DNA from: Arenimonas sp.
Lineage (GTDB): Bacteria; Pseudomonadota; Gammaproteobacteria; Xanthomonadales; Xanthomonadaceae
Direction of reading: 5' to 3'
DNA: 8,790 nt
NCBI GenBank assembly: GCA_003497545.1
Contig: DNNT01000322.1
Location: forward strand, 284 to 9,073
This document shows positions 1 through 8,199 of the stretch, one piece after another (the stretch's first letter is position 1; each line of letters begins with the position of its first letter). The notes beneath the pieces were generated by a model. The model did no database searches. It saw only the letters and a program-made list of their open reading frames with translations, and was not told the DNA's origin. The position numbers and the translations under genes are program-made.

Positions 1-1563
<1,563 letters not shown>

Positions 1564-1569
1564 ACGCGC

Positions 1570-1600
1570 CTAGTAGACCCCCCCACGCATGAGAAGTTCG
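1570..1600 (-). promoter_or_regulatory. Putative promoter of the sX13-like RNA (weak)
   Basis: The size of the RNA places its promoter here. The only -10-like hexamer is TACTAG (1575-1570), which matches the consensus at 3 of 6 positions and would start transcription near 1562-1564. No good -35 is present; TTCTCA (1594-1589) has 4 of 6 matches but would be only 14 bp from the -10. A run of seven G on the minus strand (1584-1578) lies inside the spacer. The position is inferred mainly from where the RNA must begin. Confidence 0.3.
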
Positions 1601-1664
1601 TGAACAGGACAGTTAAAAAACTGTTCGATTCAGGACGCGTTCATTCCATCGCAACCGACTGATT

Positions 1665-1690
1665 AAAAAGGCGAATTCCGTCACGGAATC
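1665..1690 (-). terminator. Possible weak polA terminator
   Basis: On the minus strand GATTCCG (1690-1684) can pair with CGGAATT (1680-1674) around a TGA loop. The upper arm includes two bases of the polA stop codon. Four bases later comes TTTTT (1669-1665). The stem is short, has one G-U pair and is set back from the T-run, so termination is probably incomplete. The region from here to the sRNA (about 1564-1664) holds no gene. It is less GC-rich than its surroundings and has a 6-bp inverted repeat, ACAGTT (1609-1614) and AACTGT (1619-1624), with an AAAA loop. Confidence 0.4.
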
Positions 1691-4424
1691 AGTGCGCCTG
1701 GTCCCAGTTTTCGCCCACGCCCACGTCCACCACCAGGGCCACGCGCAGGCTGGCGGCCGACTCCATCCGGCTGCGCACCTCGGCCACCAGGGTATCGACG
1801 AAACCGGCCTCGGCCTCGAACACCAGTTCGTCGTGCACCTGCAGCAGCATCGTCGCCTGCGCACGGTGCGCCTGCACCCATTCGTCCACGGAAACCATGG
1901 CGCGCTTGATGATGTCGGCGGCGGTGCCCTGCATCGGCGCGTTGATGGCGGCGCGCTCGGCACCGGCGCGCTGGGCCTGGTTGCGCGAGTTGATTTCGTT
2001 GAGCTGCAGCCGGCGGCCGAACACCGTTTCCACGTAACCCTGCTCGCGCGCCTGCTGGCGCACGCGTTCCATGAAGTCGCGCACGCCCGGGTAACGGGCG
2101 AAGTACAGCGCGATGTAGTCCTGCGCCTCGCCGCGGCCGATGCCCAGCTGGCGCGCCAGGCCCCAGGCGCTCATGCCGTACATCAGGCCGAAGTTGATGG
2201 CCTTGGCGGCACGGCGCTGGTCGCCGCTGACCTGTTCGAGCGGCACGCCGAACACTTCGGCCGCGGTGGCCTTGTGCACGTCCTGGCCGCTTTCGAAGGC
2301 GCGCAGCAGGCCGGCGTCTTCCGACAGGTGGGCCATGATGCGCAGCTCGATCTGCGAGTAGTCGCAGGCCACGATCTTCCTGCCCGGCGGCGCGATGAAG
2401 GCCGTGCGGATGCGGCGGCCGTCCTCGGTGCGGATGGGAATGTTCTGCAGGTTCGGGTCGTTCGAGCTCAGGCGGCCGGTGGCGGCGCCGGCCTGGTGGT
2501 AGCTGGTGTGCAGGCGGCCGGTGTCGGGGTTCACCATTTCCGGCAGCTTGTCGGTGTAGGTGTTGCGCAGCTTGGCCAGGCCGCGGTACTCGAGGATCAG
2601 GCGCGGCAATTCGTGCTGGTCGGCGATGGCCTCCAGCGCTTCTTCGTTGGTGGACGGCGCGCCGGTGGGCGTCTTCACCAGCGCCGGCAGCTTGAGTTCG
2701 TCGAACAGCAGCGCGCCGAGCTGCTTGGGCGAATCGAGGTTGAAGGCGCGCCCGGCGATTTCGTGCGCGCGCTGCTGCGCGGCCAGCATGCGGCGGCCGA
2801 GGTCGGCGCTCTGGCGCTTCAGCTCCGCCACGTCCACCAGCACGCCCGCGGCTTCCATGCGCGCCAGCACCGGCACCAGCGGCATCTCGATGTCGCGGTA
2901 CACCTTGTCCAGCGACGGCTCCGCGGCCAGCTTCGCCGACAGCACCCGGTGCAGGCGCAGGGTGACGTCGGCGTCCTCGGCGGCGTATTTCGTGGCGTCG
3001 TCGAGCGCCACCGACGAGAACGGGATCTGCTTGGCGCCCTTGCCGGCCACCTGTTCGTACTTGATGGTTTCGTAGCCCAGGTACTTGCGCGCCAGCGTGT
3101 CCATGTCGTGGCGCAGACCGCCGGCGTTGAAGACGAAGCTTTCCAGCATCGTGTCTTCGGCGTAACCGAGCACGTCCACGCCGTGGCGGCGCAGCACGTG
3201 GATGTCGTACTTGCCGTGCTGGCCCAGCTTGCGGCGCGCGGCGTCGCACAGCACCGGGCGCAGGGCGTCGAGCACTTCCCCGCGCGGCAGCTGCGCCGGC
3301 GCACCGGGGTAGTCGTGGCCCACGGGGATGTAGCAGGCCTTGCCGGCTTCGACCGCGAAACTCAGGCCCACCAGGTTCGCGCGCAGCGGGTCGAGCGAAT
3401 CGGTTTCGGTGTCGAAGGCGACCAGGTCGGCCGCCATCAGGCGTTCCACCCAGGCCGACAGCGCCTCGCGGGTGGTGACGCATTCGTACTCGCCCGGCGC
3501 GGACAGCGACGGATCGGGCGCGGCTTCTTCGGCCGCAGCCGGTGCGGGGCGGCCGGCGGTACGCGCCGACGGGGCCGGCGCGCCGCCCTCGAGTTCGCGC
3601 AGCGCGGCGTTGAAGCCGTAGCGCGCGTACAGCTCGCGCAACGCGTCCACGTCGCGCGGGCGCAGCTTGAGCTGCTGCGGGGCCTGTTCGAGCGGCACGT
3701 CGGTCCTGATGGTGACCAGCGCCTGGTTCAGCGGCAGGCGGCCGAGCGCGGCGCGCAGGTTTTCGCCGATCTTGCCGCCGATGTCGCCGGCGTGCGCGAT
3801 GACGCCGTCCAGCGAGTCGTACTGCGCCAGCCATTTGGCGGCGGTCTTCGGGCCGCACTTGTCCACGCCGGGCACGTTGTCCACGGTGTCGCCCATCAGG
3901 GCCAGCAGGTCCACCACCTGGTCGGGGCGCACGCCGAATTTTTCGACCACGCCGGCTTCGTCGGTGACGCTGCCGGTCATGGTGTTGGTGAGCGTGATGC
4001 CCGGCCGCACCAGCTGGGCGAAGTCCTTGTCGCCGGTGGAAATGGTGACCGGGATGCCGGCCGCGTTCGCCTGCAGCGCCAGCGTGCCGATCACGTCGTC
4101 GGCCTCGACGCCGGGCACGCGCAGGATGGGGAAACCCAGCGCCTCGACGATGCGCATCATCGGCTCCACCTGGGCCCGCAGCTCGTCGGGCATGGGCGGG
4201 CGGTTGGCCTTGTAGTCGGGGTACATCGCGTCGCGGAAGGTCGGGCCCGAGGCGTCCACCACGAAGGCGGTGTAGTCGGGGTTTTCCTTCAGCGTGGCGC
4301 GCAGCATGTTGACGATGCCGAACAGGGCGCCGGTGGGCGAACCGTCCGGGCCGGTCAGCGGCGGCAGGGCGTGGAAGGCACGGTAGAGGTAGGACGAGCC
4401 GTCGATGAGGACGAGACGGGACAT
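1689..4424 (-). CDS. polA: DNA polymerase I
   Basis: A complete 911-aa polymerase for Okazaki-fragment processing and repair synthesis (E. coli PolA is 928 aa). Three domains are intact. The 5'-nuclease (about 1-275) has GVEADDVIG (105-113), STGDKDFAQL (129-138) and GDTVDNVPGV (178-187). The 3'-5' exonuclease keeps D338, E340, D407, Y480 and D484. The polymerase has motif A CDYSQIELR (687-695), motif B with R737, K741, F745 and Y749, and motif C QVHDE (862-866). Throughout the exonuclease and polymerase domains the key residues sit 17 positions before their E. coli counterparts (D705, K758, Y766, D882), so proofreading and synthesis should both be active. Residues 281-303 are an Ala/Pro-rich linker. 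The C-terminus, NWDQAH, is the usual one. The ATG at 4424-4422 begins the standard SRLVLIDGSSYLYRAFHAL start; a TAGAAT -10 lies about 30 bases upstream. No good Shine-Dalgarno is seen. Confidence 0.99.
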   Translation of the reverse strand: MSRLVLIDGSSYLYRAFHALPPLTGPDGSPTGALFGIVNMLRATLKENPDYTAFVVDASGPTFRDAMYPDYKANRPPMPDELRAQVEPMMRIVEALGFPILRVPGVEADDVIGTLALQANAAGIPVTISTGDKDFAQLVRPGITLTNTMTGSVTDEAGVVEKFGVRPDQVVDLLALMGDTVDNVPGVDKCGPKTAAKWLAQYDSLDGVIAHAGDIGGKIGENLRAALGRLPLNQALVTIRTDVPLEQAPQQLKLRPRDVDALRELYARYGFNAALRELEGGAPAPSARTAGRPAPAAAEEAAPDPSLSAPGEYECVTTREALSAWVERLMAADLVAFDTETDSLDPLRANLVGLSFAVEAGKACYIPVGHDYPGAPAQLPRGEVLDALRPVLCDAARRKLGQHGKYDIHVLRRHGVDVLGYAEDTMLESFVFNAGGLRHDMDTLARKYLGYETIKYEQVAGKGAKQIPFSSVALDDATKYAAEDADVTLRLHRVLSAKLAAEPSLDKVYRDIEMPLVPVLARMEAAGVLVDVAELKRQSADLGRRMLAAQQRAHEIAGRAFNLDSPKQLGALLFDELKLPALVKTPTGAPSTNEEALEAIADQHELPRLILEYRGLAKLRNTYTDKLPEMVNPDTGRLHTSYHQAGAATGRLSSNDPNLQNIPIRTEDGRRIRTAFIAPPGRKIVACDYSQIELRIMAHLSEDAGLLRAFESGQDVHKATAAEVFGVPLEQVSGDQRRAAKAINFGLMYGMSAWGLARQLGIGRGEAQDYIALYFARYPGVRDFMERVRQQAREQGYVETVFGRRLQLNEINSRNQAQRAGAERAAINAPMQGTAADIIKRAMVSVDEWVQAHRAQATMLLQVHDELVFEAEAGFVDTLVAEVRSRMESAASLRVALVVDVGVGENWDQAH

Positions 4425-4452
4425 GGCGGCGATCCGGTGCGGTCGAACCCGG

Positions 4453-4458
4453 ATTCTA
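4453..4458 (-). promoter_or_regulatory. Candidate polA -10 box
   Basis: TAGAAT on the minus strand matches the -10 consensus at 5 of 6 positions. It would place the transcription start near 4446, about 22 bases before the polA ATG. The -35 position (about 4481-4476, TCAAGC) is poor. On the plus strand a TTGAGG (4478-4483) lies 17 bp before CATGCT (4501-4506), a weak -35/-10 pair for the divergent DUF2782 operon. No better promoter for that operon is seen in the 108-bp gap. Confidence 0.35.
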
Positions 4459-4521
4459 CGTGCTCCGGGCGCGCCGCTTGAGGGGCCGGGGCGCTTTTGC
4501 CATGCTGGCCGTCCCGCGTGC

Positions 4522-4526
4522 AGGAG
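4522..4526 (+). promoter_or_regulatory. Shine-Dalgarno of the DUF2782 gene
   Basis: AGGAG lies 6 bases before the ATG at 4533. It is the best ribosome-binding site in the window and decides the start against the in-frame ATG at 4497, which has no such site. Confidence 0.85.
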
Positions 4527-4532
4527 CCCGCC

Positions 4533-4865
4533 ATGAACGCCCTGATCCCCCTGCTGTTCGCCCTGGCCGCGCAGGACGCCGCGCCCGCCACGCAAGCCCC
4601 CGCCCGCGAGGAAGCGCCCATCCCCGAGAAGGTGCAGGCCGCGCCCACCGGCGACGAGCTGCCGGCGGTGAGCATCCGCACCGAGGAAAACGGCGACCGC
4701 GTCGAGGAATACCGCCAGGACGGCCGCCTTTACATGGTCAAGGTCACGCCCGAACGCGGCCGGCCCTATTACCTGATGGACACCGACGGCAACGGCCGCC
4801 TGAACCGAGACGACGTGGCCGACCACGTGTCGCCGGTGTACTGGACCTTGTACGAGTGGGATTGA
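4533..4865 (+). CDS. DUF2782 family small protein, probably periplasmic
   Basis: A 110-aa protein of unknown function. The C-terminal half carries the DUF2782 pattern: RVEEYRQDGRLYMVKVTP (56-73), RPYYLMDTDGNG (77-88) and the terminal PVYWTLYEW (101-109). From established gene order, DUF2782 genes commonly sit beside polA in Pseudomonas and xanthomonads, as here (divergent, 108 bp apart). Residues 3-13 (ALIPLLFALAA) form a short hydrophobic stretch with a possible signal-peptidase I site near 11-14, but there is no basic N-terminal residue, so export is likely rather than certain. An Ala/Pro/Glu-rich segment (about 14-40) links it to the domain. TDGNGRLNRDD (84-94) looks superficially like an EF-hand calcium loop, but this glycine-rich turn is part of the family. 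Its stop codon overlaps the TTG start of the next gene, making it the first gene of the TRAP operon. Confidence 0.92.
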   Translation: MNALIPLLFALAAQDAAPATQAPAREEAPIPEKVQAAPTGDELPAVSIRTEENGDRVEEYRQDGRLYMVKVTPERGRPYYLMDTDGNGRLNRDDVADHVSPVYWTLYEWD

Positions 4866-5377
4866 GCCGGATCGCCCCGGCCCTGCGCTGGGCCGACGCC
4901 CTGAGTGAAGCCGGTGGCCGCGTGGCCGCCGCACTGGCGGTCGCGCTGGTGGCGCTGGCCTTCGGCCTGGTGCTGGCGCGCTATGGCGCGGGCCTGGGCT
5001 CGGTGGCGGCGCAGGAGGCGGTGCTGTGGCTGCACGCCTCGGTGTTCCTGCTGGGCCTGGCCTACGCCCTGCGCCACGGCGCGCACGTGCGGGTGGACGT
5101 GTTCTCGCAGCGCTGGAATGCGCGCACCCGCGACTGGGTGGAATTCGGCGCCGGCGTGGTGCTGCTGCTGCCCTTCTGCGCCTTCATCGTGGCGATGAGC
5201 TGGGATTACGTGGCGGCCAGCTGGGCCGCGCGCGAGGGTTCGCGCGACCCGGGCGGGCTGCCGGCCTGGTACCTGCTCAAGGCGCTGATTCCGCTTTCCG
5301 CAGGCCTGCTGTTCCTGCAGGGCCTGGCCGAAACCCTGCGCGCGCTTGGCCGCGCCCTCGCCCGCGGGGGCGCATGA
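4862..5377 (+). CDS. dctQ: TRAP transporter small permease (DctQ family)
   Basis: The small inner-membrane subunit of a tripartite ATP-independent periplasmic (TRAP) transporter, which helps couple substrate uptake to an ion gradient. With the TTG start it is 171 aa, the normal size, with four hydrophobic segments at about 20-39, 50-70, 95-114 and 138-154. Family features include E52 at the start of helix 2, HGAHVRVDVF (72-81) after it, and REGSRDPGGLPAWYLLKALIP (about 124-144). The last pattern is typical of the DctQ subunits that work with TakP-type binding proteins. No ATG is available: the choices are TTG at 4862, which forms a TTGA overlap with the DUF2782 stop, or GTG at 4856 (two residues more). 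I prefer TTG for the coupling geometry, but this is not certain. The 3' end overlaps dctM in an ATGA. Confidence 0.93.
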   Translation: MSRIAPALRWADALSEAGGRVAAALAVALVALAFGLVLARYGAGLGSVAAQEAVLWLHASVFLLGLAYALRHGAHVRVDVFSQRWNARTRDWVEFGAGVVLLLPFCAFIVAMSWDYVAASWAAREGSRDPGGLPAWYLLKALIPLSAGLLFLQGLAETLRALGRALARGGA

Positions 5378-6756
5378 GCCTGCACGACCAGCACATCCTG
5401 ATGCTCGTGTTGCTGCTGCTCGGCCTGCTCGCCGGGCTGGCCAGCGGCTTCCCGGTGGCCTTCGTGCTGGGCGGCGTGGCGTTGCTGGCCGCGGGCGCCG
5501 GCATTTTGCTCGGCAACTTCGATGCCAGCTTCCTCGAGGCCTTCCCGAACCGCGTGTTCGGCGTGATGAGCAACGAAACCCTGGTGGCGGTGCCGCTGTT
5601 CGTGTTCATGGGCGTGATGCTGGAACGCTCGCGCATCGCCGAATCGCTGCTCGAGGCGGTGGCGGCGCTGTTCGGGCGCGTGCGCGGCGGCCTGGTGGTG
5701 GCGGTGCTGCTGGTGGGCGCGGTGCTGGCGGCGTCCACCGGCATCGTCGGCGCCACGGTGGTGGCGATGGGCCTGATTTCGCTGCCCACCATGCTGCGCC
5801 ACGGCTACTGCCCGCGCCTGGCCAGCGGCGCCATCTGCGCCTCGGGCACGCTGGGCCAGGTCATCCCGCCTTCGATCGTGCTGGTGCTGCTGGGCGACCA
5901 GCTGGGCAACGCCTACCAGCAGGCGCAGCTGAAGCAGGGCATATTCGCGCCGGAAACCGTGTCGGTCGGCGACCTGTTCGCCGGCGCGCTGGTACCGGGG
6001 CTGGCGCTGGTGGCGTCCTACCTGCTGTACGCGCTGTGGGTGGCCTGGCGCCAGCCGGAGCGTGCGCCGGCGCTGCAGGAAGCCCAGCCGCGTTCGCTGC
6101 TGCAGCTGGCCAAGGCCATCCTGCCCGCGCTGTCGCTGATCGGCCTGGTGCTGGGCTCGATCCTGGGCGGCGTCGCCACCGCCACCGAGGCCGCCGCGGT
6201 GGGCGCGGTGGGCGCCACGGCCTTCGCCGCGCTGTACGGGCGGCTGGGCCTGCGCCGGCTGTTCGAAGTGGGTGCCGAAACGGTGAAGGTGACCGCGATG
6301 GTCTTCGCCATCCTGGTCGGCGCCGCGCTGTTCTCGCTGGTGTTCCGCGGCTACGGCGGCGACGAGCTGGTGCACGAGGCGCTGGCTTCGCTACCCGGTG
6401 GCAAGTGGGGCGCCATCGTCGCGGTGATGCTGTTGATGTTCCTGCTCGGATTCGTGCTCGATTTCATCGAAATCGTGTTCGTGATCGTGCCCATCGTTGG
6501 CCCGGTCCTGCTGGCGATGGGCGTGGACCCCGTCTGGCTGGGCGTGATGATGGCCATCAACCTGCAGACCTCGTTCCTGACGCCGCCCTTTGGTTTCGCG
6601 CTATTTTATTTGCGCGGCGTGGCGCCGCCGGAACTGCGCACGGCCGACATCTACCGCGGCGTTCTGCCCTTCATCGTGTTGCAGTTGCTGGTGCTGGCGG
6701 CCGTGGCGGCCTTCCCTTCGCTGGCCACCGCCCTGCCGGACTACCTGTATGGATGA
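5374..6756 (+). CDS. dctM: TRAP transporter large permease (DctM family)
   Basis: The 460-aa transport subunit of the TRAP system, an inner-membrane protein with about a dozen hydrophobic helices in two inverted-repeat halves. Recognisable blocks are SGFPVAFVLGG (24-34), VPLFVFMG (73-80), STGIVGATVV (121-130), ASGTLGQVIPPSIVLVLLG (156-174), GGVATATEAAAVG (265-277) and LQTSFLTPPFGFALFYLRG (397-415). The LTPPFGFALFYLRG end is characteristic of the DctM clade paired with TakP-like binding proteins. The ATG overlaps the dctQ stop (ATGA). The run of five G at 5366-5370 is a poor ribosome site, so translation probably depends on coupling. The C-terminus overlaps the GNAT gene by 8 bases. The matching binding protein is not in this operon but on the opposite strand at the right edge. 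Confidence 0.97.
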   Translation: MSLHDQHILMLVLLLLGLLAGLASGFPVAFVLGGVALLAAGAGILLGNFDASFLEAFPNRVFGVMSNETLVAVPLFVFMGVMLERSRIAESLLEAVAALFGRVRGGLVVAVLLVGAVLAASTGIVGATVVAMGLISLPTMLRHGYCPRLASGAICASGTLGQVIPPSIVLVLLGDQLGNAYQQAQLKQGIFAPETVSVGDLFAGALVPGLALVASYLLYALWVAWRQPERAPALQEAQPRSLLQLAKAILPALSLIGLVLGSILGGVATATEAAAVGAVGATAFAALYGRLGLRRLFEVGAETVKVTAMVFAILVGAALFSLVFRGYGGDELVHEALASLPGGKWGAIVAVMLLMFLLGFVLDFIEIVFVIVPIVGPVLLAMGVDPVWLGVMMAINLQTSFLTPPFGFALFYLRGVAPPELRTADIYRGVLPFIVLQLLVLAAVAAFPSLATALPDYLYG

Positions 6757-7177
6757 GCTTCGCATCAGCACCGACCCGGCCGACGTCGACCTCGACGTGG
6801 TCTTCGGCTTCCTCCGCGAACACGCGTACTGGTGCGTGGGCATCCCGCGCGAGGTGGTGGAGAAGGCGGTGGCGAATTCGCTGTGCTTCAGCGCGCTGCT
6901 CGGCGGCCGGCAGGTGGGCTTCGCGCGCGTCATCGGCGACCGCGCCACCTTCGGCTACCTGGCCGACGTGTTCGTGCTGCCGGAATTTCGCGGCCGCGGC
7001 ATTTCGAAGGCGCTGATGGACGCGGTGGCGGCGCACCCTGAACTCACCGGCCTGCGCCGCATGCTGCTGGCCACGCGCGATGCGCATGGCCTGTACGCCG
7101 GTTACGGGTTCACCCCGCTGTCGCGGCCGGAAAGCGTGATGGAACGCTACCGGCCGGACATCTACCGCCAGCCCTAG
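6749..7177 (+). CDS. GNAT family N-acetyltransferase
   Basis: A 142-aa cytoplasmic enzyme expected to move an acetyl group from acetyl-CoA to an amine; the substrate is unknown. The fold is visible in order: WCVGIPREVVEKAV (28-41), the strand GGRQVGFARVIGDRATFGYL (52-71), the central strand ADVFVLPEF (72-80), the acetyl-CoA pyrophosphate loop RGRGISKALM (81-90), and the C-terminal LLATRDAHGLYAGYGFTPL (106-124). It resembles the group of small GNAT proteins with LADVFVL and LATRDAHGLY blocks. The last position of the Q/RxxGxG/A loop is serine (RGRGIS), a mild deviation. The start ATG lies inside the end of dctM with an 8-base overlap and no Shine-Dalgarno, so it looks like the last gene of the DUF2782-dctQ-dctM chain. 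Its stop codon is shared with the convergent cytochrome gene. Confidence 0.92.
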   Translation: MDELRISTDPADVDLDVVFGFLREHAYWCVGIPREVVEKAVANSLCFSALLGGRQVGFARVIGDRATFGYLADVFVLPEFRGRGISKALMDAVAAHPELTGLRRMLLATRDAHGLYAGYGFTPLSRPESVMERYRPDIYRQP

Positions 7178-8082
7178 GCCTTGGCGGCCTTCGGCTGGCC
7201 GGGCTTGGCCGGCAGGCCGGACAGGTGGCGCCAGAGCGCCGTGACTTCGTCGTCGGTCATCACGCCGTAGGTGCGCCAGGGCATGAACGGGTGCACGTCG
7301 CTGCCGTCCGGGCGCTTGCCCTCGCGGAACACGCGCACGAAGTCGGCTTCGGTCCAGCCGGCCAGGCCGTTGGCGTGCGGCGTCAGGTTCGAGGCCGGCG
7401 GCAGTTCCGGCGGCGTGCCGGGCACGCGCTGGCCGGCCCAGTCGGCACCGTGGCAGCCCGTGCACACCTGCGCCAGGTAGGCGCCGTACTCCGCGGTGGG
7501 GCCCTGCGGCGGCGACGTGCGCTGGCGCGGCGAGTGGTCGAGGCTGGCGGCCGGCACCAGGTGCAGCTTGCCGAACAGGTGCAGCACGCGGCCCAGCGGG
7601 CGGATCTCGCTTTCACCCGGCTGGTTGTCCGAATCGGGCAGCGCCTGCAGGTGCGCGACCAGCGCCGCGGTATCGGCATCGGTGAGGTGGATGAAGTCGC
7701 CCGAGGGCATCACCCGCAGCGGGCGGCCGTCGGGGCCCACGCCGTGGCGGATGGCCGCGGCCAGCTGGTCCACGTCGTAGCGGCCGCGCAGCGCGGCGGG
7801 CGTGAGGTTGGGCGCGACCACGCGGGCCACCGGGCCGGCGTCGATGAACACCTTGCCGCGGCCGCCTTCGCCGTGGCACTCGACGCAGCCGGCCACCTGG
7901 TACAGGTGCGCGCCGCGTGCGAGTTCGGCCTCGTCACCGGCCAGGACCAGCGGCGGATCATTGACCTCGTAGACGCGGGCCATGTCGGCCTCGGCCTTGA
8001 ACCAGGCCACCGCGAACAGCACGCCCACCGCACCGACTACCGCACCGGCGGCGATGCCGGCCCTCTTGAACCACTTGCGCAT
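7174..8082 (-). CDS. Membrane-anchored dihaem cytochrome c
   Basis: A 302-aa electron carrier with two c-type haem sites: CVECH at 66-70 and CTGCH at 207-211. Likely axial methionines are M125 (RVMPSGDF) and M267 (HPFMPWRTYG). Each half also carries NLTP (92-95 and 232-235), so the protein is two related class I domains in tandem. The N-terminus has basic residues (RKWFKR) and a hydrophobic stretch (about 8-27) with no clear cleavage site, so the haem domains should hang in the periplasm from one helix. The general layout resembles the cytochrome subunits of membrane alcohol, aldehyde or gluconate dehydrogenases, but no dehydrogenase gene is present here, so the electron donor is unknown. A GAGG lies about 10 bases before the ATG. 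The last codons read through an Ala/Lys-rich tail (PGQPKAAKA). It lies 117 bp downstream of the TRAP binding-protein gene on the same strand and could be co-transcribed with it. Confidence 0.95.
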   Translation of the reverse strand: MRKWFKRAGIAAGAVVGAVGVLFAVAWFKAEADMARVYEVNDPPLVLAGDEAELARGAHLYQVAGCVECHGEGGRGKVFIDAGPVARVVAPNLTPAALRGRYDVDQLAAAIRHGVGPDGRPLRVMPSGDFIHLTDADTAALVAHLQALPDSDNQPGESEIRPLGRVLHLFGKLHLVPAASLDHSPRQRTSPPQGPTAEYGAYLAQVCTGCHGADWAGQRVPGTPPELPPASNLTPHANGLAGWTEADFVRVFREGKRPDGSDVHPFMPWRTYGVMTDDEVTALWRHLSGLPAKPGQPKAAKA

Positions 8083-8092
8083 GACACGAACA

Positions 8093-8097
8093 CCTCT
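8093..8097 (-). promoter_or_regulatory. Shine-Dalgarno of the cytochrome c gene
   Basis: AGAGG on the minus strand lies 10 bases before the ATG at 8082. The spacing is slightly long but it is the only purine-rich site near the start, and it supports that start. Confidence 0.55.
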
Positions 8098-8125
8098 TCG
8101 GGAAGTGGACGTTCTTTACGCGTAG

Positions 8126-8150
8126 CGCGCCCGGGAGCGGCCGGGGCGCG
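8126..8150 (-). other. GC-rich hairpin in the cytochrome c leader
   Basis: On the minus strand CGCGCCC (8150-8144) pairs perfectly with GGGCGCG (8132-8126); a C-C mismatch and two more pairs extend the stem. No T-run follows on either strand, so it is not a standard intrinsic terminator. It lies between the binding-protein stop and the cytochrome ATG and could stabilise an mRNA end or attenuate read-through. Confidence 0.4.
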
Positions 8151-8168
8151 TTCAGCGGCGATTGTGGC

Positions 8169-8174
8169 CTTATA
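8169..8174 (-). promoter_or_regulatory. Candidate -10 box for the cytochrome c gene
   Basis: TATAAG on the minus strand matches the -10 consensus at 5 of 6 positions and would start a transcript near 8162, with a leader of about 80 bases containing the GC hairpin. The -35 region (about 8197-8192, CTGCCA) is not convincing, so this is a weak call. If it is real, the cytochrome can be expressed apart from the binding-protein gene upstream. Confidence 0.3.
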
Positions 8175-8199
8175 CGCCGAATCGTGACCTTTGGCAGGG

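Noticed and set aside
1692..4481. Very long open frame on the plus strand opposite polA (929 codons)
   Set aside because: It is rich in His, Gln, Arg, Val and Ala with no recognisable domain, and is what a GC-rich, biased coding strand produces on its antisense. The opposite strand carries an unambiguous, complete polA.
4782..4817. EF-hand-like calcium loop (DTDGNGRLNRDD) in the DUF2782 protein
   Set aside because: A single loop without the flanking helices; an aspartate/glycine-rich turn at this point is part of the DUF2782 pattern, so calcium binding is not supported.
5206..6375. Long minus-strand open frame opposite dctQ/dctM (389 codons)
   Set aside because: It is extremely rich in His, Gln, Arg and Ala, typical of the antisense of Leu/Val/Ala-rich membrane-protein genes. 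No domain is seen.
7225..8187. Long plus-strand open frame opposite the cytochrome c gene (320 codons)
   Set aside because: It is an antisense shadow of a gene with two clear CxxCH motifs, and its composition is not protein-like.
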